DNA of 43,176 bases from CAZYVU01 sp964651435 (GCA_964651435.1 CAZYVU010000022.1:1-43176), one strand, 5' to 3'. Positions 26,645 through 35,488 are shown, counted from the stretch's first letter. Notes: generated from the sequence alone by a model not told the origin. Program-made: numbers and translations.

Positions 26645-28669
26645 CTATGGGTGTATCGCCTTTGTGGCCGTCGCCCCCACCGTCGCAGGCTCCAGGAGCC
26701 TGCCCGCGTCCTCTTCCAGGATGAACCGCTCCCTCCGCAGACGGTCTACGGCGCGGGCCACGGCGTCGGGATAGGCCCCGGCGCCGGGATATCTCTCCTC
26801 TATTGACGGCCGCGGGTCACCCGTCGCCATTCTCTCCTCTTTTGTCAGCGCAAAGGGGATATACGAACCGTCCTGGTTGCACAGTTCGCCGGCGGCGCCG
26901 GAACGGGCCCGGAGAGCCCATCCCGTTCTCGTTCCCGTCGGAGCCGAGACGGCCGGGAGCCGGATCCCCGCTATTTCGTTTCCATCCCCGTCCACCTGGG
27001 GCACCAAGACCGCGTACTCAAGATGGGTCGTCAACGGTGGAACGGTCGTTATAATTCCCCGGTCGAACAACGGACCGTAGTCGTAGATCCGGTGCCTGTT
27101 TACCACAGGACCGGCAAAGGTTGCATTCGGAATGGCGGGCCACGCAACCTTTTCGGGGGGCACCAGCGTCCCGTCGGCGATCCGGGGATATCTGCTTTCC
27201 GGCGGCGGCCTCCCTGTCCTCACCCAGTCATGGAGCGCCGCTAAAAGGGCCCTCAAGATGGGCCTGTAGTCAAGGATGTTGGGCTGTTGTTCGCAAACGC
27301 CGGCAGGAACGAGGGCGGCATATGGATTGTGCTGTGCCCCCGTGAAGAAATAGATGCGTACGTCATCCGGCACAAAACCGTCTCTCCTCCCAAGCGTATC
27401 GGTCGTCACGGCTGAGTTCTTGAACTGCCAGTACTCCGTAGAGGTTACGGTGTGCATAATCTTCGGACAGGTGCCCGTACGGCTGCACCGCACCAGAATC
27501 CCGTCCCTCTTCCCGGTTATGGAATCCGTCTGCTCCTCGTAGGCAAAGGGGAAGGCGGGCGTAGGGTAGAACAGGTCCTCATGCTGGAGATCTGCAGCCC
27601 TTGTAGGCTGGGCGAAGCGATAGTTCACGAAGGGTCTCGTTGCGGCAACGTGAATATCCATGCCGTCAAAGATCCGCCTTCCTTGAACGTTTTCGTCCTC
27701 GTTGAAGCCAAGGTAAAGAAATTCCCGCATAACACGGCCCGTTTGCGATGCACCGAAGGCAAGGCAGAGCGTTACCCCCCGCAGAGGGTTGGCATTTCCC
27801 GCGTCATCAGCCTCTTCGTGCCGGAGGAACGAAATGAGGTCCCTTACCGCCGCCAAGCCTATCCCCATGACCGGCGGGTTGGCCGCCCTGTGGACAACAT
27901 GGTAAATGAAGCCTGCCTGAAAAGGTGTTCCTTCAGGGAGGAGCTTGATAGACCCGGGCCCGTCGAAGGCCCAGCCGGCCCGGGGGATCTCGACAGGTAC
28001 GTCGCTGCGCCGCTCGCGCACCAGAAGCAGAGCCTCCGATTGATCGATACGGGGCACGGGATAGGAGAGCGGGCACCTGGTCACGCTATCGCCGAAGAAA
28101 TTGCACTCGTCCCAAACCGTTCCCTCGATGGTAGACCCATCGGCCCCCGTTACCACCGGCAGTTGGATGGTAAGCCGGTGGCTCCCTTTCCGCACGTCTC
28201 CAAGGTGGCCGCTCCAGACGAGCGCATACCCCCGGCGCATGAGAAAGCCGGATCCCGCGTCGTCGGCCGTTAAAGGGTTGTTCCCACCCGTCACGGCGGA
28301 GTTGTAGGCAGCTAATGCGTTTTTATGACCACGGTTGCCGAATTCATAGAAAAGGGCCCCATTCCCTGCCCTCATATCGACGGGCTTTAAAATGTACAGG
28401 TCGGCTGAGTACTCAACCCTGCCCCGATTGTTCCGGGGCGCCCCGTCAAGGTCCGCGATCATTCCGTTCCGACGGTCCCCCGGATCCAGCTCTCCGTGAT
28501 AGCGACCCACAATCTTCTCGTAACGCCCCGCCTTGCCGAAGGAAATATCGCCGAACGCAGGATACTCGATTCTCTCTATTTCAATGTGCGTCAGGCGGCC
28601 TTCGGCCGGTAAGAAAAACCCTCCGGCCATGACAGCTACCAAAACACATATGAGAGATAACGTCCGCAT
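26645..28669 (-). CDS. Secreted alpha/beta-hydrolase domain protein
   Basis: The protein has 674 residues from the ATG at 28669 (a TTG seven codons upstream is possible, but the signal peptide starts at MRTLSLICVLVAVMAGG). It matches the large 'alpha/beta hydrolase domain' family found in secreted bacterial proteins. Features are VEYSADLYILKP, GNRGHKNAL, GYALVWSGHLGD, and the nucleophile elbow FGASQTGRVMREFLY near 320 with Ser in GxSxxG. Later motifs are YFFTGAQHNPY (candidate catalytic His) and GLAAVRDLISFLR. It is probably an esterase-like enzyme of unknown substrate acting outside the cytoplasm. The gene is on its own; upstream lies a divergent pair of small genes. Confidence 0.75.
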   Translation of the reverse strand: MRTLSLICVLVAVMAGGFFLPAEGRLTHIEIERIEYPAFGDISFGKAGRYEKIVGRYHGELDPGDRRNGMIADLDGAPRNNRGRVEYSADLYILKPVDMRAGNGALFYEFGNRGHKNALAAYNSAVTGGNNPLTADDAGSGFLMRRGYALVWSGHLGDVRKGSHRLTIQLPVVTGADGSTIEGTVWDECNFFGDSVTRCPLSYPVPRIDQSEALLLVRERRSDVPVEIPRAGWAFDGPGSIKLLPEGTPFQAGFIYHVVHRAANPPVMGIGLAAVRDLISFLRHEEADDAGNANPLRGVTLCLAFGASQTGRVMREFLYLGFNEDENVQGRRIFDGMDIHVAATRPFVNYRFAQPTRAADLQHEDLFYPTPAFPFAYEEQTDSITGKRDGILVRCSRTGTCPKIMHTVTSTEYWQFKNSAVTTDTLGRRDGFVPDDVRIYFFTGAQHNPYAALVPAGVCEQQPNILDYRPILRALLAALHDWVRTGRPPPESRYPRIADGTLVPPEKVAWPAIPNATFAGPVVNRHRIYDYGPLFDRGIITTVPPLTTHLEYAVLVPQVDGDGNEIAGIRLPAVSAPTGTRTGWALRARSGAAGELCNQDGSYIPFALTKEERMATGDPRPSIEERYPGAGAYPDAVARAVDRLRRERFILEEDAGRLLEPATVGATATKAIHP

Positions 28670-28842
28670 TCCCTGCGCCTGAGCTTCCAAGCACCGCCCT
28701 TACGTGGGCATCGCTCAGGAGTTATGATACCAAATGGTCGGCCCGAATGAAACCGGGGGTGCAGGGAGGCGTCCGCTGCGGCTTGGAGGAAATGCCGGTA
28801 TTCTGTGGTAGAATTGGGGAAAGACAAGGCAGGGAGGATCGT

Positions 28843-29019
28843 ATGGGATGGAACCGGGAGACCCCTTCTCTCGACTGCGGCAGAGGAAGCGTTGCCGGCG
28901 CTGCATCCATCTGCGGCAGCTTCCATAAGTTTGCAGTGCCTGAAAGTGTTCAGATAATGAGGCTCGCGACACCGGAAACGATGAACGGGCCCGAGACGAG
29001 CAGAGGAGGTCGGCTATGA
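28843..29019 (+). CDS. Small open reading frame upstream of the glycine-rich protein
   Basis: A 58-codon frame (starting MGWNRETPSLDCGRG) begins with an ATG six bases after a strong GGGAGGA site. Its TGA overlaps the next ATG (ATGA at 29016-29019), the arrangement of a translationally coupled pair. A -10-like TAGAAT (28809-28814) lies 29 bases before it, with a weak TTGGAG 19 bases further up. The product has three Cys and no recognisable domain or signal. The ribosome site and overlap are real sequence features. Whether the peptide matters, or only its translation as a leader, is unknown. Confidence 0.35.
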   Translation: MGWNRETPSLDCGRGSVAGAASICGSFHKFAVPESVQIMRLATPETMNGPETSRGGRL

Positions 29020-29444
29020 GAACCATTATGGTGACCTGTATTATAGCAGGAGCCCTGATGACGGGACTGACGGATCCCTGGATCGGCCGGCAAGAGTGTC
29101 AAGCTGTCGGAGGCTTCAGCGGCGGAACGTTTCACGGCGGCGGAGGCTATGTTGAAGGCCCCCGGGGTGGCGCTATCGCCGAAGGCCCCTGGGGAGGCAC
29201 GGCGGCCCGAACCCCTGACGGCACCGCTATCATGCACAGCCCAGGGGGAGCCGCGGGGGTCCGGACACCTTCGGGGGACTTTCTCTACAGGGGAGCACGG
29301 GGCGCAGTGGTGGCCGATCTGCCCGTCGGGGCCATGCCTGTGCTCATAGACGGCCAAAACTACTACTTCGCCGAAGGAGTCTATTACCAGCCGTGCTACG
29401 TGGGAAACGAGCTGAATTACTGTGTCGTCGATTTCGGACAGTAG
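29016..29444 (+). CDS. Small exported glycine-rich protein
   Basis: This 142-residue protein has an N-terminal hydrophobic segment (MRTIMVTCIIAGALMTGL) that looks like a signal peptide. A glycine/proline-rich middle shows imperfect repeats of the type EGPRGGAIAEGPWGG and RTPDGTA. A compact tail (LPVGAMPVLIDGQNYYFAEGVYYQPC) resembles the YY...GVYY module of small periplasmic proteins in proteobacteria. Function is not known. AGAGGAGGTCGGCT precedes the ATG. The gene overlaps a short upstream frame by four bases. It lies 102 bases before a PAS-HD-GYP gene on the same strand. Confidence 0.7.
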   Translation: MRTIMVTCIIAGALMTGLTDPWIGRQECQAVGGFSGGTFHGGGGYVEGPRGGAIAEGPWGGTAARTPDGTAIMHSPGGAAGVRTPSGDFLYRGARGAVVADLPVGAMPVLIDGQNYYFAEGVYYQPCYVGNELNYCVVDFGQ

Positions 29445-29461
29445 GGGCGTCGAATTAGATG

Positions 29462-29486
29462 GACAATGTTGACGAAAATCATTGTC
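29462..29486. repeat. Inverted repeat upstream of the PAS-HD-GYP gene
   Basis: GACAATG (29462-29468) and CATTGTC (29480-29486) form a perfect 7-bp dyad with an 11-base spacer. There is no T-run, so an operator is more likely than a terminator. It lies 61 bases before the GTG start of the next gene. Confidence 0.4.
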
Positions 29487-29546
29487 ACCCTTCTCAGCCT
29501 ATAGTATGTAATTGCGTGTAGCTTCTATTCCCATGTAAGGGGTTGT

Positions 29547-31526
29547 GTGGGCGGGAAACGATTCGGCTTGAAGATGGCGGGCGGAAAAGCAGGTGGAGAG
29601 CGAGAGCTTGTCGCCGTCACGGGCCTCGCCATCGTCTGTTCCATACTCAGCGTTTACGCCCATCTAAGCCAGAAGATATACGGGCTCTTCGTTTCCGCAT
29701 ACCCGCCGGCCGTCTTTGAATCCATCGTCAATTTCATCTTCCTTTATCTTGTCGGTCTTCTGTACATCGTTTACAGGCAATGGAGAAGATCGCACAGGAT
29801 GGAGGAGGAGTTGGAGCGCGTTATTTCCAGCATAAGCCCTGACGTCCTGATCGTCATAGACGGGGACCGCAATATTACGCTCTGCAACCCGTCGGTGGAA
29901 AGGATGTTCGGCTACAGGGCGGATGAGGTGCTGAACAGGAAAACGGACGTCCTCTATTCAGATCGCCGGTCCAGCCCGGTGAAGCACCACGAAATCCATG
30001 ACGCCCTGGAAAAAGAGGGATTTCACGTCGGCTTTGCCTCCGGCACCAGGAAGGACGGCAGCAGCATTGGACTGGAGATTATCACCGCCCACCTCAGCGA
30101 GAAGCAGGGCGCCGTGCTGCTTCTCAGGGATATAACGCAGACCGTTCGTGCCGTCAACGAGCAAAAGGAGTCGCAGCGACGGTTCAAGAGCATCTTTGAC
30201 AACGCCGTTGAAGGCATATTCCAGTCGACGCCCGGCGGACGCTATCTCAGCGTAAACCCGTCCCACGCAAGGATGCACGGGTATGAATCACCCGAGGAGC
30301 TTATGGAAAGGGGGCTCAGCATCGAGAGCATCTACGTCGATCCGCAGGATCGAAGAAGGCTCAAAGAGTCTCTGGAAAGAGACGGCAAGGTGGAAAACTT
30401 CGAGTCACAGCGGTACCGGAAGGATGGCACAACATTTTGGGTCTCCACGAACGCGCGGGTCGTGCGCGACCCATCGGGGCAAACACTCTATTACGAGGGA
30501 ACGGTCGAGGATATCAGCAAACGGAAAGAGGCGGAGCAGGCCCTCCGGCAAAGCGAACAGAAGTTCCGCAGCATCTTTGAGAATGCCGTAGAAGGCATTT
30601 ATCAGACCACGCCGGAGGGACGCTTTATCAGTGTCAACCCCGCTCTCGCGCGCATGATAGGCTTCGACAACCCCGAGGACGCCATATCGAGCATCACAGA
30701 CGTTGGAACACAGGGTTACGCCAATCCTGAAGACAGGGAGAGGCTCAGAAAGATCCTTGAGGATCGGGGGGTAATTGCAGGGTTCGAGATAGAGCACTAC
30801 AAAAAGGACGGGAGCAAGATTTGGGTCTCAATCAACGCCCGGGCAGTGAAGGATGGGAAAGGCAAGGCGTTGTTTTACGAGGGAACGATGGAAAACATCA
30901 CATCCCGCAAGGAAGCGGAAGAGCAGCTCCGGATTAGCTCGGAGAAGTTACGAAGAAGTCTTTTGGGCACCATTCAGGCCATGTCCCTGACAGTAGAAAC
31001 GCGGGATCCCTATACGGCCGGACACCAGAGAAGGGTCGCTGCCCTGGCCTGTGCCATAGCCGAACAGATGGGCCTTCCGCCTGACCTCATCGATGCCGTC
31101 AGAATGGCCGGAACTATCCACGACATAGGAAAGATGTCGGTACCTGCGGAAATTTTGAGCAAACCGACACGGCTCGTGGCGGCCGAGCTAAACCTGATAC
31201 GGGCCCATTCCCAAGCGGGATATGACATACTCAAAGATGCAGGGCTTCCCCACCCTATAGCCGATATCGTTCTTCAGCATCACGAACGGCTCGACGGTTC
31301 GGGCTACCCCCAGGGTCTTCACGGTACCGATATCCTGTTGGGGGCCGCAGTCCTCGCTGTCGCCGATGTCGTCGAGGCCATTTCGTCTCACCGACCTTAC
31401 CGGCCGGCCCTCGGCATAGCAGCGGCCCTCGCAGAGATAGAGCAGAACTGCGACATACTCTATCATGGCGACGCGGCAAGGGCCTGCCTCAACCTCTTCC
31501 GGGAACAAGGTTTTGCCTTCCGCTGA
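29547..31526 (+). CDS. Membrane-anchored triple-PAS HD-GYP protein (probable c-di-GMP phosphodiesterase)
   Basis: The protein has 659 residues from a GTG start. Two hydrophobic segments (about 25-45 and 60-80) anchor it. Three PAS domains follow (about 90-205, 212-330, 338-455). The second and third are near copies of each other (FKSIFDNAVEGIFQSTPGGR versus FRSIFENAVEGIYQTTPEGR), pointing to internal duplication. The C-terminal HD-GYP domain has YTAGHQRRV, HDIGK, HSQAGYDIL, HHERLDGSGYPQG and DVVEAISSHRPYR, so metal ligands and the GYP motif are intact and it should hydrolyse cyclic di-GMP. The signal sensed by the PAS domains is unknown. The gene ends 10 bases before the stop of the convergent acyl-CoA synthetase gene. 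Confidence 0.9.
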   Translation: MGGKRFGLKMAGGKAGGERELVAVTGLAIVCSILSVYAHLSQKIYGLFVSAYPPAVFESIVNFIFLYLVGLLYIVYRQWRRSHRMEEELERVISSISPDVLIVIDGDRNITLCNPSVERMFGYRADEVLNRKTDVLYSDRRSSPVKHHEIHDALEKEGFHVGFASGTRKDGSSIGLEIITAHLSEKQGAVLLLRDITQTVRAVNEQKESQRRFKSIFDNAVEGIFQSTPGGRYLSVNPSHARMHGYESPEELMERGLSIESIYVDPQDRRRLKESLERDGKVENFESQRYRKDGTTFWVSTNARVVRDPSGQTLYYEGTVEDISKRKEAEQALRQSEQKFRSIFENAVEGIYQTTPEGRFISVNPALARMIGFDNPEDAISSITDVGTQGYANPEDRERLRKILEDRGVIAGFEIEHYKKDGSKIWVSINARAVKDGKGKALFYEGTMENITSRKEAEEQLRISSEKLRRSLLGTIQAMSLTVETRDPYTAGHQRRVAALACAIAEQMGLPPDLIDAVRMAGTIHDIGKMSVPAEILSKPTRLVAAELNLIRAHSQAGYDILKDAGLPHPIADIVLQHHERLDGSGYPQGLHGTDILLGAAVLAVADVVEAISSHRPYRPALGIAAALAEIEQNCDILYHGDAARACLNLFREQGFAFR

Positions 31527-31536
31527 CATGCGCCCA

Positions 31537-33606
31537 TTATCGGCAGATGATCCTCCCGTCGACAGCGTACAGATACTCTCCGTCTCCCTTCACGGGGTTC
31601 AGATCAACCTCCGATATGGCCGGAAAGTCCGTAACGAGGGTGCTCAACCTTAACAGATAATCACCCAGAACAGGAACGGACATACCCTTCCTGCCCCGTA
31701 CACCCTCGATGATCGCGTGTCCCTTGATGCCCTCTATCATTTCAAGGCACTCCCCGGGAGCAAGCGGAGCCAGCGCAAAGCTGACATCCTTGAGCACCTC
31801 GGCGTAGATCCCGCCGAGCCCGAACATAATGAGATGACCCAGATCGTCTTCACGGGAAGCACCGAGGATTACCTCGCTTCCCGCCACCATCTGCTGCAGG
31901 ATGATGCCCACAGCCCCTTCGACGGCCATGAGTTCCTGCCAGACAGACCGTGCCGACGCCAGGGTCGCCACCCCCACCCGCACCCCATCGGCGTCGCTCT
32001 TGTGAAGAGGACCCCACACCTTCATGACCAGCGGATAGCCGACCTTATCACAGGCTGGGCCCAGCCCGTCGGGAGAAAGGACCTCTGCCTGCCGCGGAAC
32101 GAGGAATCCCGCCTTTTCCAGTACTTTACGCGCACGGTGAGGACCAAGGGCGCCTCGCTGCCCCTCTATGGCCCGCCCTATCCCCGCCCTGTCGTAGTTC
32201 TGCACAGGCGGTGGCGACCCGTAGATCTTCGGGCGGCGCAATACCTTCCCCAGCGCCGCGCCCATATTGACCTCGTCCTGAAAACAGCACCGGCCCTGCG
32301 CGGCAAAGTCGTCGATCAACGACCGGCACGTGGTCACCGAGGTCAGAATTGGTATTATGGGCAGTTTACCGGCATCCATGGCCTTCGACACCTCGCCATA
32401 GACCTCATCGTTAGTCGACATACCGGGGTTTGCCACCTGGATCGCCACGACGTCGATGTTGTCGCCCTCCTCGTCGTTGACAATGCCTATGACCTCCCTT
32501 ATCTGCGAAGCGGTCCGCGTGGGCAGGCAATCGATGGGGTTGGCGACGGAGCTTTCCGGGGGAAGGACGCGCCGCAGCCTCGCCTGCGTATCAAGCCTCA
32601 TCACAGGCAGAACAAATCCCTGTCGCTCCAATTCGTCGGTAAGCATTACCCCGGGCCCCCCGGCGTCGGTGATGACGCAGGCGCGGTTTCCTCTCATGGC
32701 TGCCCCCGTGACGGAAAGCACGCAGGCTACATCGATGAGCTCCATCTTGCTTTTCACTCGGATAATGCCGGCCTTTCGGAAAAGGGCCTCCACCGCCCTG
32801 TCGTTGGTTGCCATGGCGCCCGTATGGCTGGCAGCCGCCCGCGCCCCTGCCGCAGAGCTACCCGACTTGATGCCCACGACGGAGCATCCCTTGCGCGAAA
32901 GGTTGCGGGCGTGCTCAAGGAGCAGGGCCGGTTTTTTCAGGGACTCGAGGTAAAGCATGAGGATGGGGGCACTCTCCGGGCCATAGTTCTCGTCGTAAAG
33001 GGTGACGAGATCCTCCACGCCTATCTGAACGGAGTTGCCCACGTTCACGACGTTGCAAAAGGACAGACCCCGCCCAATCGCCTGCTCCATGACCAGATCG
33101 ACCGTAGCGCCGGAACCGCTGATGAAGTCAACGGATCTGGGCCGCAGCCTGGGGATGATACCGGCAAACTTGCCGCTGTAGTGCGGCGTCATGAACCCTG
33201 AACAGTTGGGGCCGATAATCGTCATCCCCGCCTTCTCGGCAATGGCGAGGAGCCGGGCCTCTGCTTCCCTGCCCTTCTCGTCCTTTTCGCCGAACCCCGA
33301 CGTGAGGATAACGACGGCCCTGCAGCCCTTCCTGGCCAGCTCTTCGAGCGCAGTAGCGACCTGTGACGCCGGTATGGCAACAATGGCCAGCTCAGGCGGT
33401 GCAGGAATATCCGCCACGGACGGAAATGCCGGAAGCCCTGCGACGGTCGTCGCGTTGGGGTTTACAACCCAAAGATTCCCCCGATAGCCGTGGTCCACGA
33501 TGTTCCTGAGCACCTTGCCGCCCGGCTTGGAAAGACTTTCGCTGCCCCCGACGACGACGATACTTCTTGGCCTGAAAAGCGCATTGAAAACATTCTCTCT
33601 CTTCAT
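31537..33606 (-). CDS. ADP-forming acyl-CoA synthetase (acetyl-CoA synthetase-like, fused alpha-beta)
   Basis: The protein has 689 residues from ATG 33606, chosen because GGAAGAGGAAAG lies just before it; an ATG seven codons upstream lacks a site. The CoA-binding domain comes first (FRPRSIVVVGGSESLSKPGGKVLRNI), then ligase-CoA domains with GPNCSGFM and the phosphohistidine loop AASHTGAMA near 260. A C-terminal ATP-grasp domain (GYPLVMKVWGPLHKSDADGV) follows. Such enzymes interconvert an acyl-CoA with ADP and Pi and the acid with ATP and CoA, conserving the thioester energy as ATP. In an aromatic fermenter this could yield ATP from acetyl-CoA or an aryl/alicyclic CoA; the substrate is not readable. 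It is a single gene, divergent from ubiA. Confidence 0.88.
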   Translation of the reverse strand: MKRENVFNALFRPRSIVVVGGSESLSKPGGKVLRNIVDHGYRGNLWVVNPNATTVAGLPAFPSVADIPAPPELAIVAIPASQVATALEELARKGCRAVVILTSGFGEKDEKGREAEARLLAIAEKAGMTIIGPNCSGFMTPHYSGKFAGIIPRLRPRSVDFISGSGATVDLVMEQAIGRGLSFCNVVNVGNSVQIGVEDLVTLYDENYGPESAPILMLYLESLKKPALLLEHARNLSRKGCSVVGIKSGSSAAGARAAASHTGAMATNDRAVEALFRKAGIIRVKSKMELIDVACVLSVTGAAMRGNRACVITDAGGPGVMLTDELERQGFVLPVMRLDTQARLRRVLPPESSVANPIDCLPTRTASQIREVIGIVNDEEGDNIDVVAIQVANPGMSTNDEVYGEVSKAMDAGKLPIIPILTSVTTCRSLIDDFAAQGRCCFQDEVNMGAALGKVLRRPKIYGSPPPVQNYDRAGIGRAIEGQRGALGPHRARKVLEKAGFLVPRQAEVLSPDGLGPACDKVGYPLVMKVWGPLHKSDADGVRVGVATLASARSVWQELMAVEGAVGIILQQMVAGSEVILGASREDDLGHLIMFGLGGIYAEVLKDVSFALAPLAPGECLEMIEGIKGHAIIEGVRGRKGMSVPVLGDYLLRLSTLVTDFPAISEVDLNPVKGDGEYLYAVDGRIICR

Positions 33607-33820
33607 CTTTCCTCTTCCTTTACCCATAGAGCCGTTTTACGCCGGTCTTGGCCGGTCCTCGCCATGACTAATGTACTACGCCTCCGTCCGCACCGGCCTT
33701 TCCTTTGTTCGGCCCCTACCTCACGGCTCCAGAGTCTCCCCTTGAGCATACCACGCAGGCAGCGGTTAGTCAATCTATTGAATATCGAGATGTGTATCAT
33801 ATCACGGGGTTGCTATTGCC

Positions 33821-33849
33821 TTGCTCCGCGGCGCTGTTTCGCCTATACT
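33821..33849 (+). promoter_or_regulatory. Putative promoter of the UbiA-family gene
   Basis: TTGCTC (33821-33826), a 17-base spacer and TATACT (33844-33849, 5 of 6). Transcription would start at about 33856, exactly where the first ATG lies, so the mRNA would be leaderless unless a later start is used. Confidence 0.45.
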
Positions 33850-33855
33850 AAGCGC

Positions 33856-34773
33856 ATGGCTTCAAGCGCCAGCACCCTCACCGGCAGGATTATGCATTGC
33901 ACCGTCGCCACAAGGCCCTGGTCCTTTACCATGTCCTTGGTTTCCGTCACCCTGGGCCTGCTGGCCGCCGCTGAAAACGGGCCGGTCCTCTGGGGGTGGT
34001 ACCTGCTGGTTTGCGCCGGAATCGTCTGCTTCCACGCTACGGCCAACGTCTACAACGATTACTTTGACTCCCGGTACGGTGTGGACCAGCCCGACTCTCC
34101 AACGGCACGGTACAGGCCCCAGGTCATCGTGGCCGGCCTGCTCACACCCAGACAGGTGCTAACCGAGGCCATCATCCTCAACTTCATTACGTTGGTCATC
34201 GGGCTCATCCTTACCTTCTACCGGTCGCCCCTCATTTTCTGGATCGGCTTTATCGGATTTCTCGCCAGCCTCTTTTACACGGCTGGGCCGCTCAAGTACA
34301 AGTACCGCGCCCTTGGCGAGTTTTTCGTCTTCCTCATGTGGGGCCCGTTGATGGTCGAGGGCTCATATGTCGTGCAGCGGCAGACCTTGTCGCTTGAGGC
34401 CCTGTACCTTTCCATCCCTTTCGGCATTCTGGTGGCCCTTGTTCTTCTTGCCAACAATATTAGGGATATCGCCTACGACGCCCGGCAGGGCGTCAAAACT
34501 ATCGCCATTCAGCTCGGCCCAAGAAGAAGTCTGCAGCTTTACGGGGCCTTTATCCTGGCAGCCTATCTTTTCGTGGTGGGCCTGGTCATAGCAGGGTCAG
34601 TGACCCTGTGGGGACTCATCGTCTTCCTCTCTCTACCCAAGGCCATCGGGCTCACACGGATGTTTATGAAGGCTGTGCCGGAAGCGGCCGATGCGATCAC
34701 GGCACAGTTCGCAACCATGTTCGGCGCCCTTCTTATTGCCGGGCTCATTCTCGGCCGGGTGGTACCTCTGTGA
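33856..34773 (+). CDS. UbiA-family prenyltransferase (MenA-like)
   Basis: This 305-residue membrane protein has about eight helices. Both prenyl-diphosphate/Mg motifs are present: NVYNDYFDSRYGVD near 60 and NNIRDIAYDARQGVKT near 200. An N-terminal TRPWSFTMSLVSVTLG block resembles MenA (1,4-dihydroxy-2-naphthoate prenyltransferase) more than UbiA proper. Menaquinone synthesis would fit the ETF:menaquinone module in this window. The open frame extends upstream of 33856, but that part is not protein-like. ATG 33856 has no ribosome site; ATG 33892 (MHCTVATRPW) is a reasonable alternative with a weak GGCAGGA. The last four bases overlap the next gene (GTGA). Confidence 0.82.
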   Translation: MASSASTLTGRIMHCTVATRPWSFTMSLVSVTLGLLAAAENGPVLWGWYLLVCAGIVCFHATANVYNDYFDSRYGVDQPDSPTARYRPQVIVAGLLTPRQVLTEAIILNFITLVIGLILTFYRSPLIFWIGFIGFLASLFYTAGPLKYKYRALGEFFVFLMWGPLMVEGSYVVQRQTLSLEALYLSIPFGILVALVLLANNIRDIAYDARQGVKTIAIQLGPRRSLQLYGAFILAAYLFVVGLVIAGSVTLWGLIVFLSLPKAIGLTRMFMKAVPEAADAITAQFATMFGALLIAGLILGRVVPL

Positions 34774-35360
34774 TCTGGGGCGCCGTTCTGCTCGCCACGG
34801 TTTGCTGGGCCGTCACCTTCGGGTGGGCGGCGGGAAACTTCTGGGTGAAGATAGGCCTGAGCGTCGTCGCCGTCACCCTGTACTCTCTCCTGTGGCAAAG
34901 GCCCGCCATCCGCGTTAGGCTGTCGTCGCTGGCTATCGGCACCCTATCGGCCGCCGCTCTATACCTTCTCTTCTTTGCCGGCAATTGGCTGGCACCGCTT
35001 ATCGTCCCCGGGGCGCAGGCGCAGGTTGGGGGCATCTATTCTCTGGGAGAAGGAACGGACCGCCTCCTCATCTGTCTTCTCCTCCTGTTCGTGACGGGAC
35101 CGGGGGAAGAGATTTTCTGGCGGGGTTTTCTGCAGGACCGGCTTACGAAGCGATGGGGCAACATGCCCGGGTTTCTCGTGACCACTGCAGTCTATGCCGG
35201 TGTCCATGTCTTTTCGCTTAACCTCATCCTCATCCTGGCCGCCCTGGTTGCCGGGGCCTTCTGGGGGCTCCTCTACCTGTGGAGGCGGGACATTTTCGTC
35301 CAGATTGTCTCGCACTCCCTCTGGAGCGCCGTCATCTTTGCCATAGCCCCCGTTCACTAA
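34770..35360 (+). CDS. CPBP-family intramembrane protease-like protein
   Basis: This 196-residue membrane protein starts at a GTG that overlaps the prenyltransferase stop (GTGA). The CPBP/Abi motifs are intact: GPGEEIFWRGFLQDRL (EExxxR), a His in VYAGVHVFSLN, and VSHSLW near the end. About five or six hydrophobic helices are visible. The family includes Rce1-type CAAX prenyl proteases and bacterial proteins of unknown substrate. Translational coupling to a prenyltransferase suggests a shared lipid or membrane role, but that is inference. The same frame is open further upstream inside ubiA, which I treat as non-coding. Confidence 0.82.
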   Translation: MIWGAVLLATVCWAVTFGWAAGNFWVKIGLSVVAVTLYSLLWQRPAIRVRLSSLAIGTLSAAALYLLFFAGNWLAPLIVPGAQAQVGGIYSLGEGTDRLLICLLLLFVTGPGEEIFWRGFLQDRLTKRWGNMPGFLVTTAVYAGVHVFSLNLILILAALVAGAFWGLLYLWRRDIFVQIVSHSLWSAVIFAIAPVH

Positions 35361-35459
35361 GCAACGCGTGCGATCACGCCGGGGGCAAGCACTGGAATCG
35401 GGACCCCTTTGAGTCTTTTCGGCATGATGGGAGGCAGCGGTATGGGGGCAAAAAGGACC

Positions 35460-35488
35460 TTGACAGCCGAATTACTCTCGTTTACAGT
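35460..35488 (+). promoter_or_regulatory. Putative promoter of the TAXI protein gene
   Basis: A perfect TTGACA (35460-35465), a 17-base spacer and TACAGT (35483-35488, 4 of 6), about 57 bases before the chosen ATG. Confidence 0.5.

Noticed and set aside
33490..33855. Long N-terminal extension of the UbiA-family protein
   Set aside because: The upstream part runs antisense into the acyl-CoA synthetase gene and lacks protein-like composition; the prenyltransferase begins at 33856 or 33892.
34608..34769. N-terminal extension of the CPBP protein inside ubiA
   Set aside because: It is an out-of-frame shadow of the prenyltransferase; the GTG overlapping the ubiA stop gives a normal-length family member.
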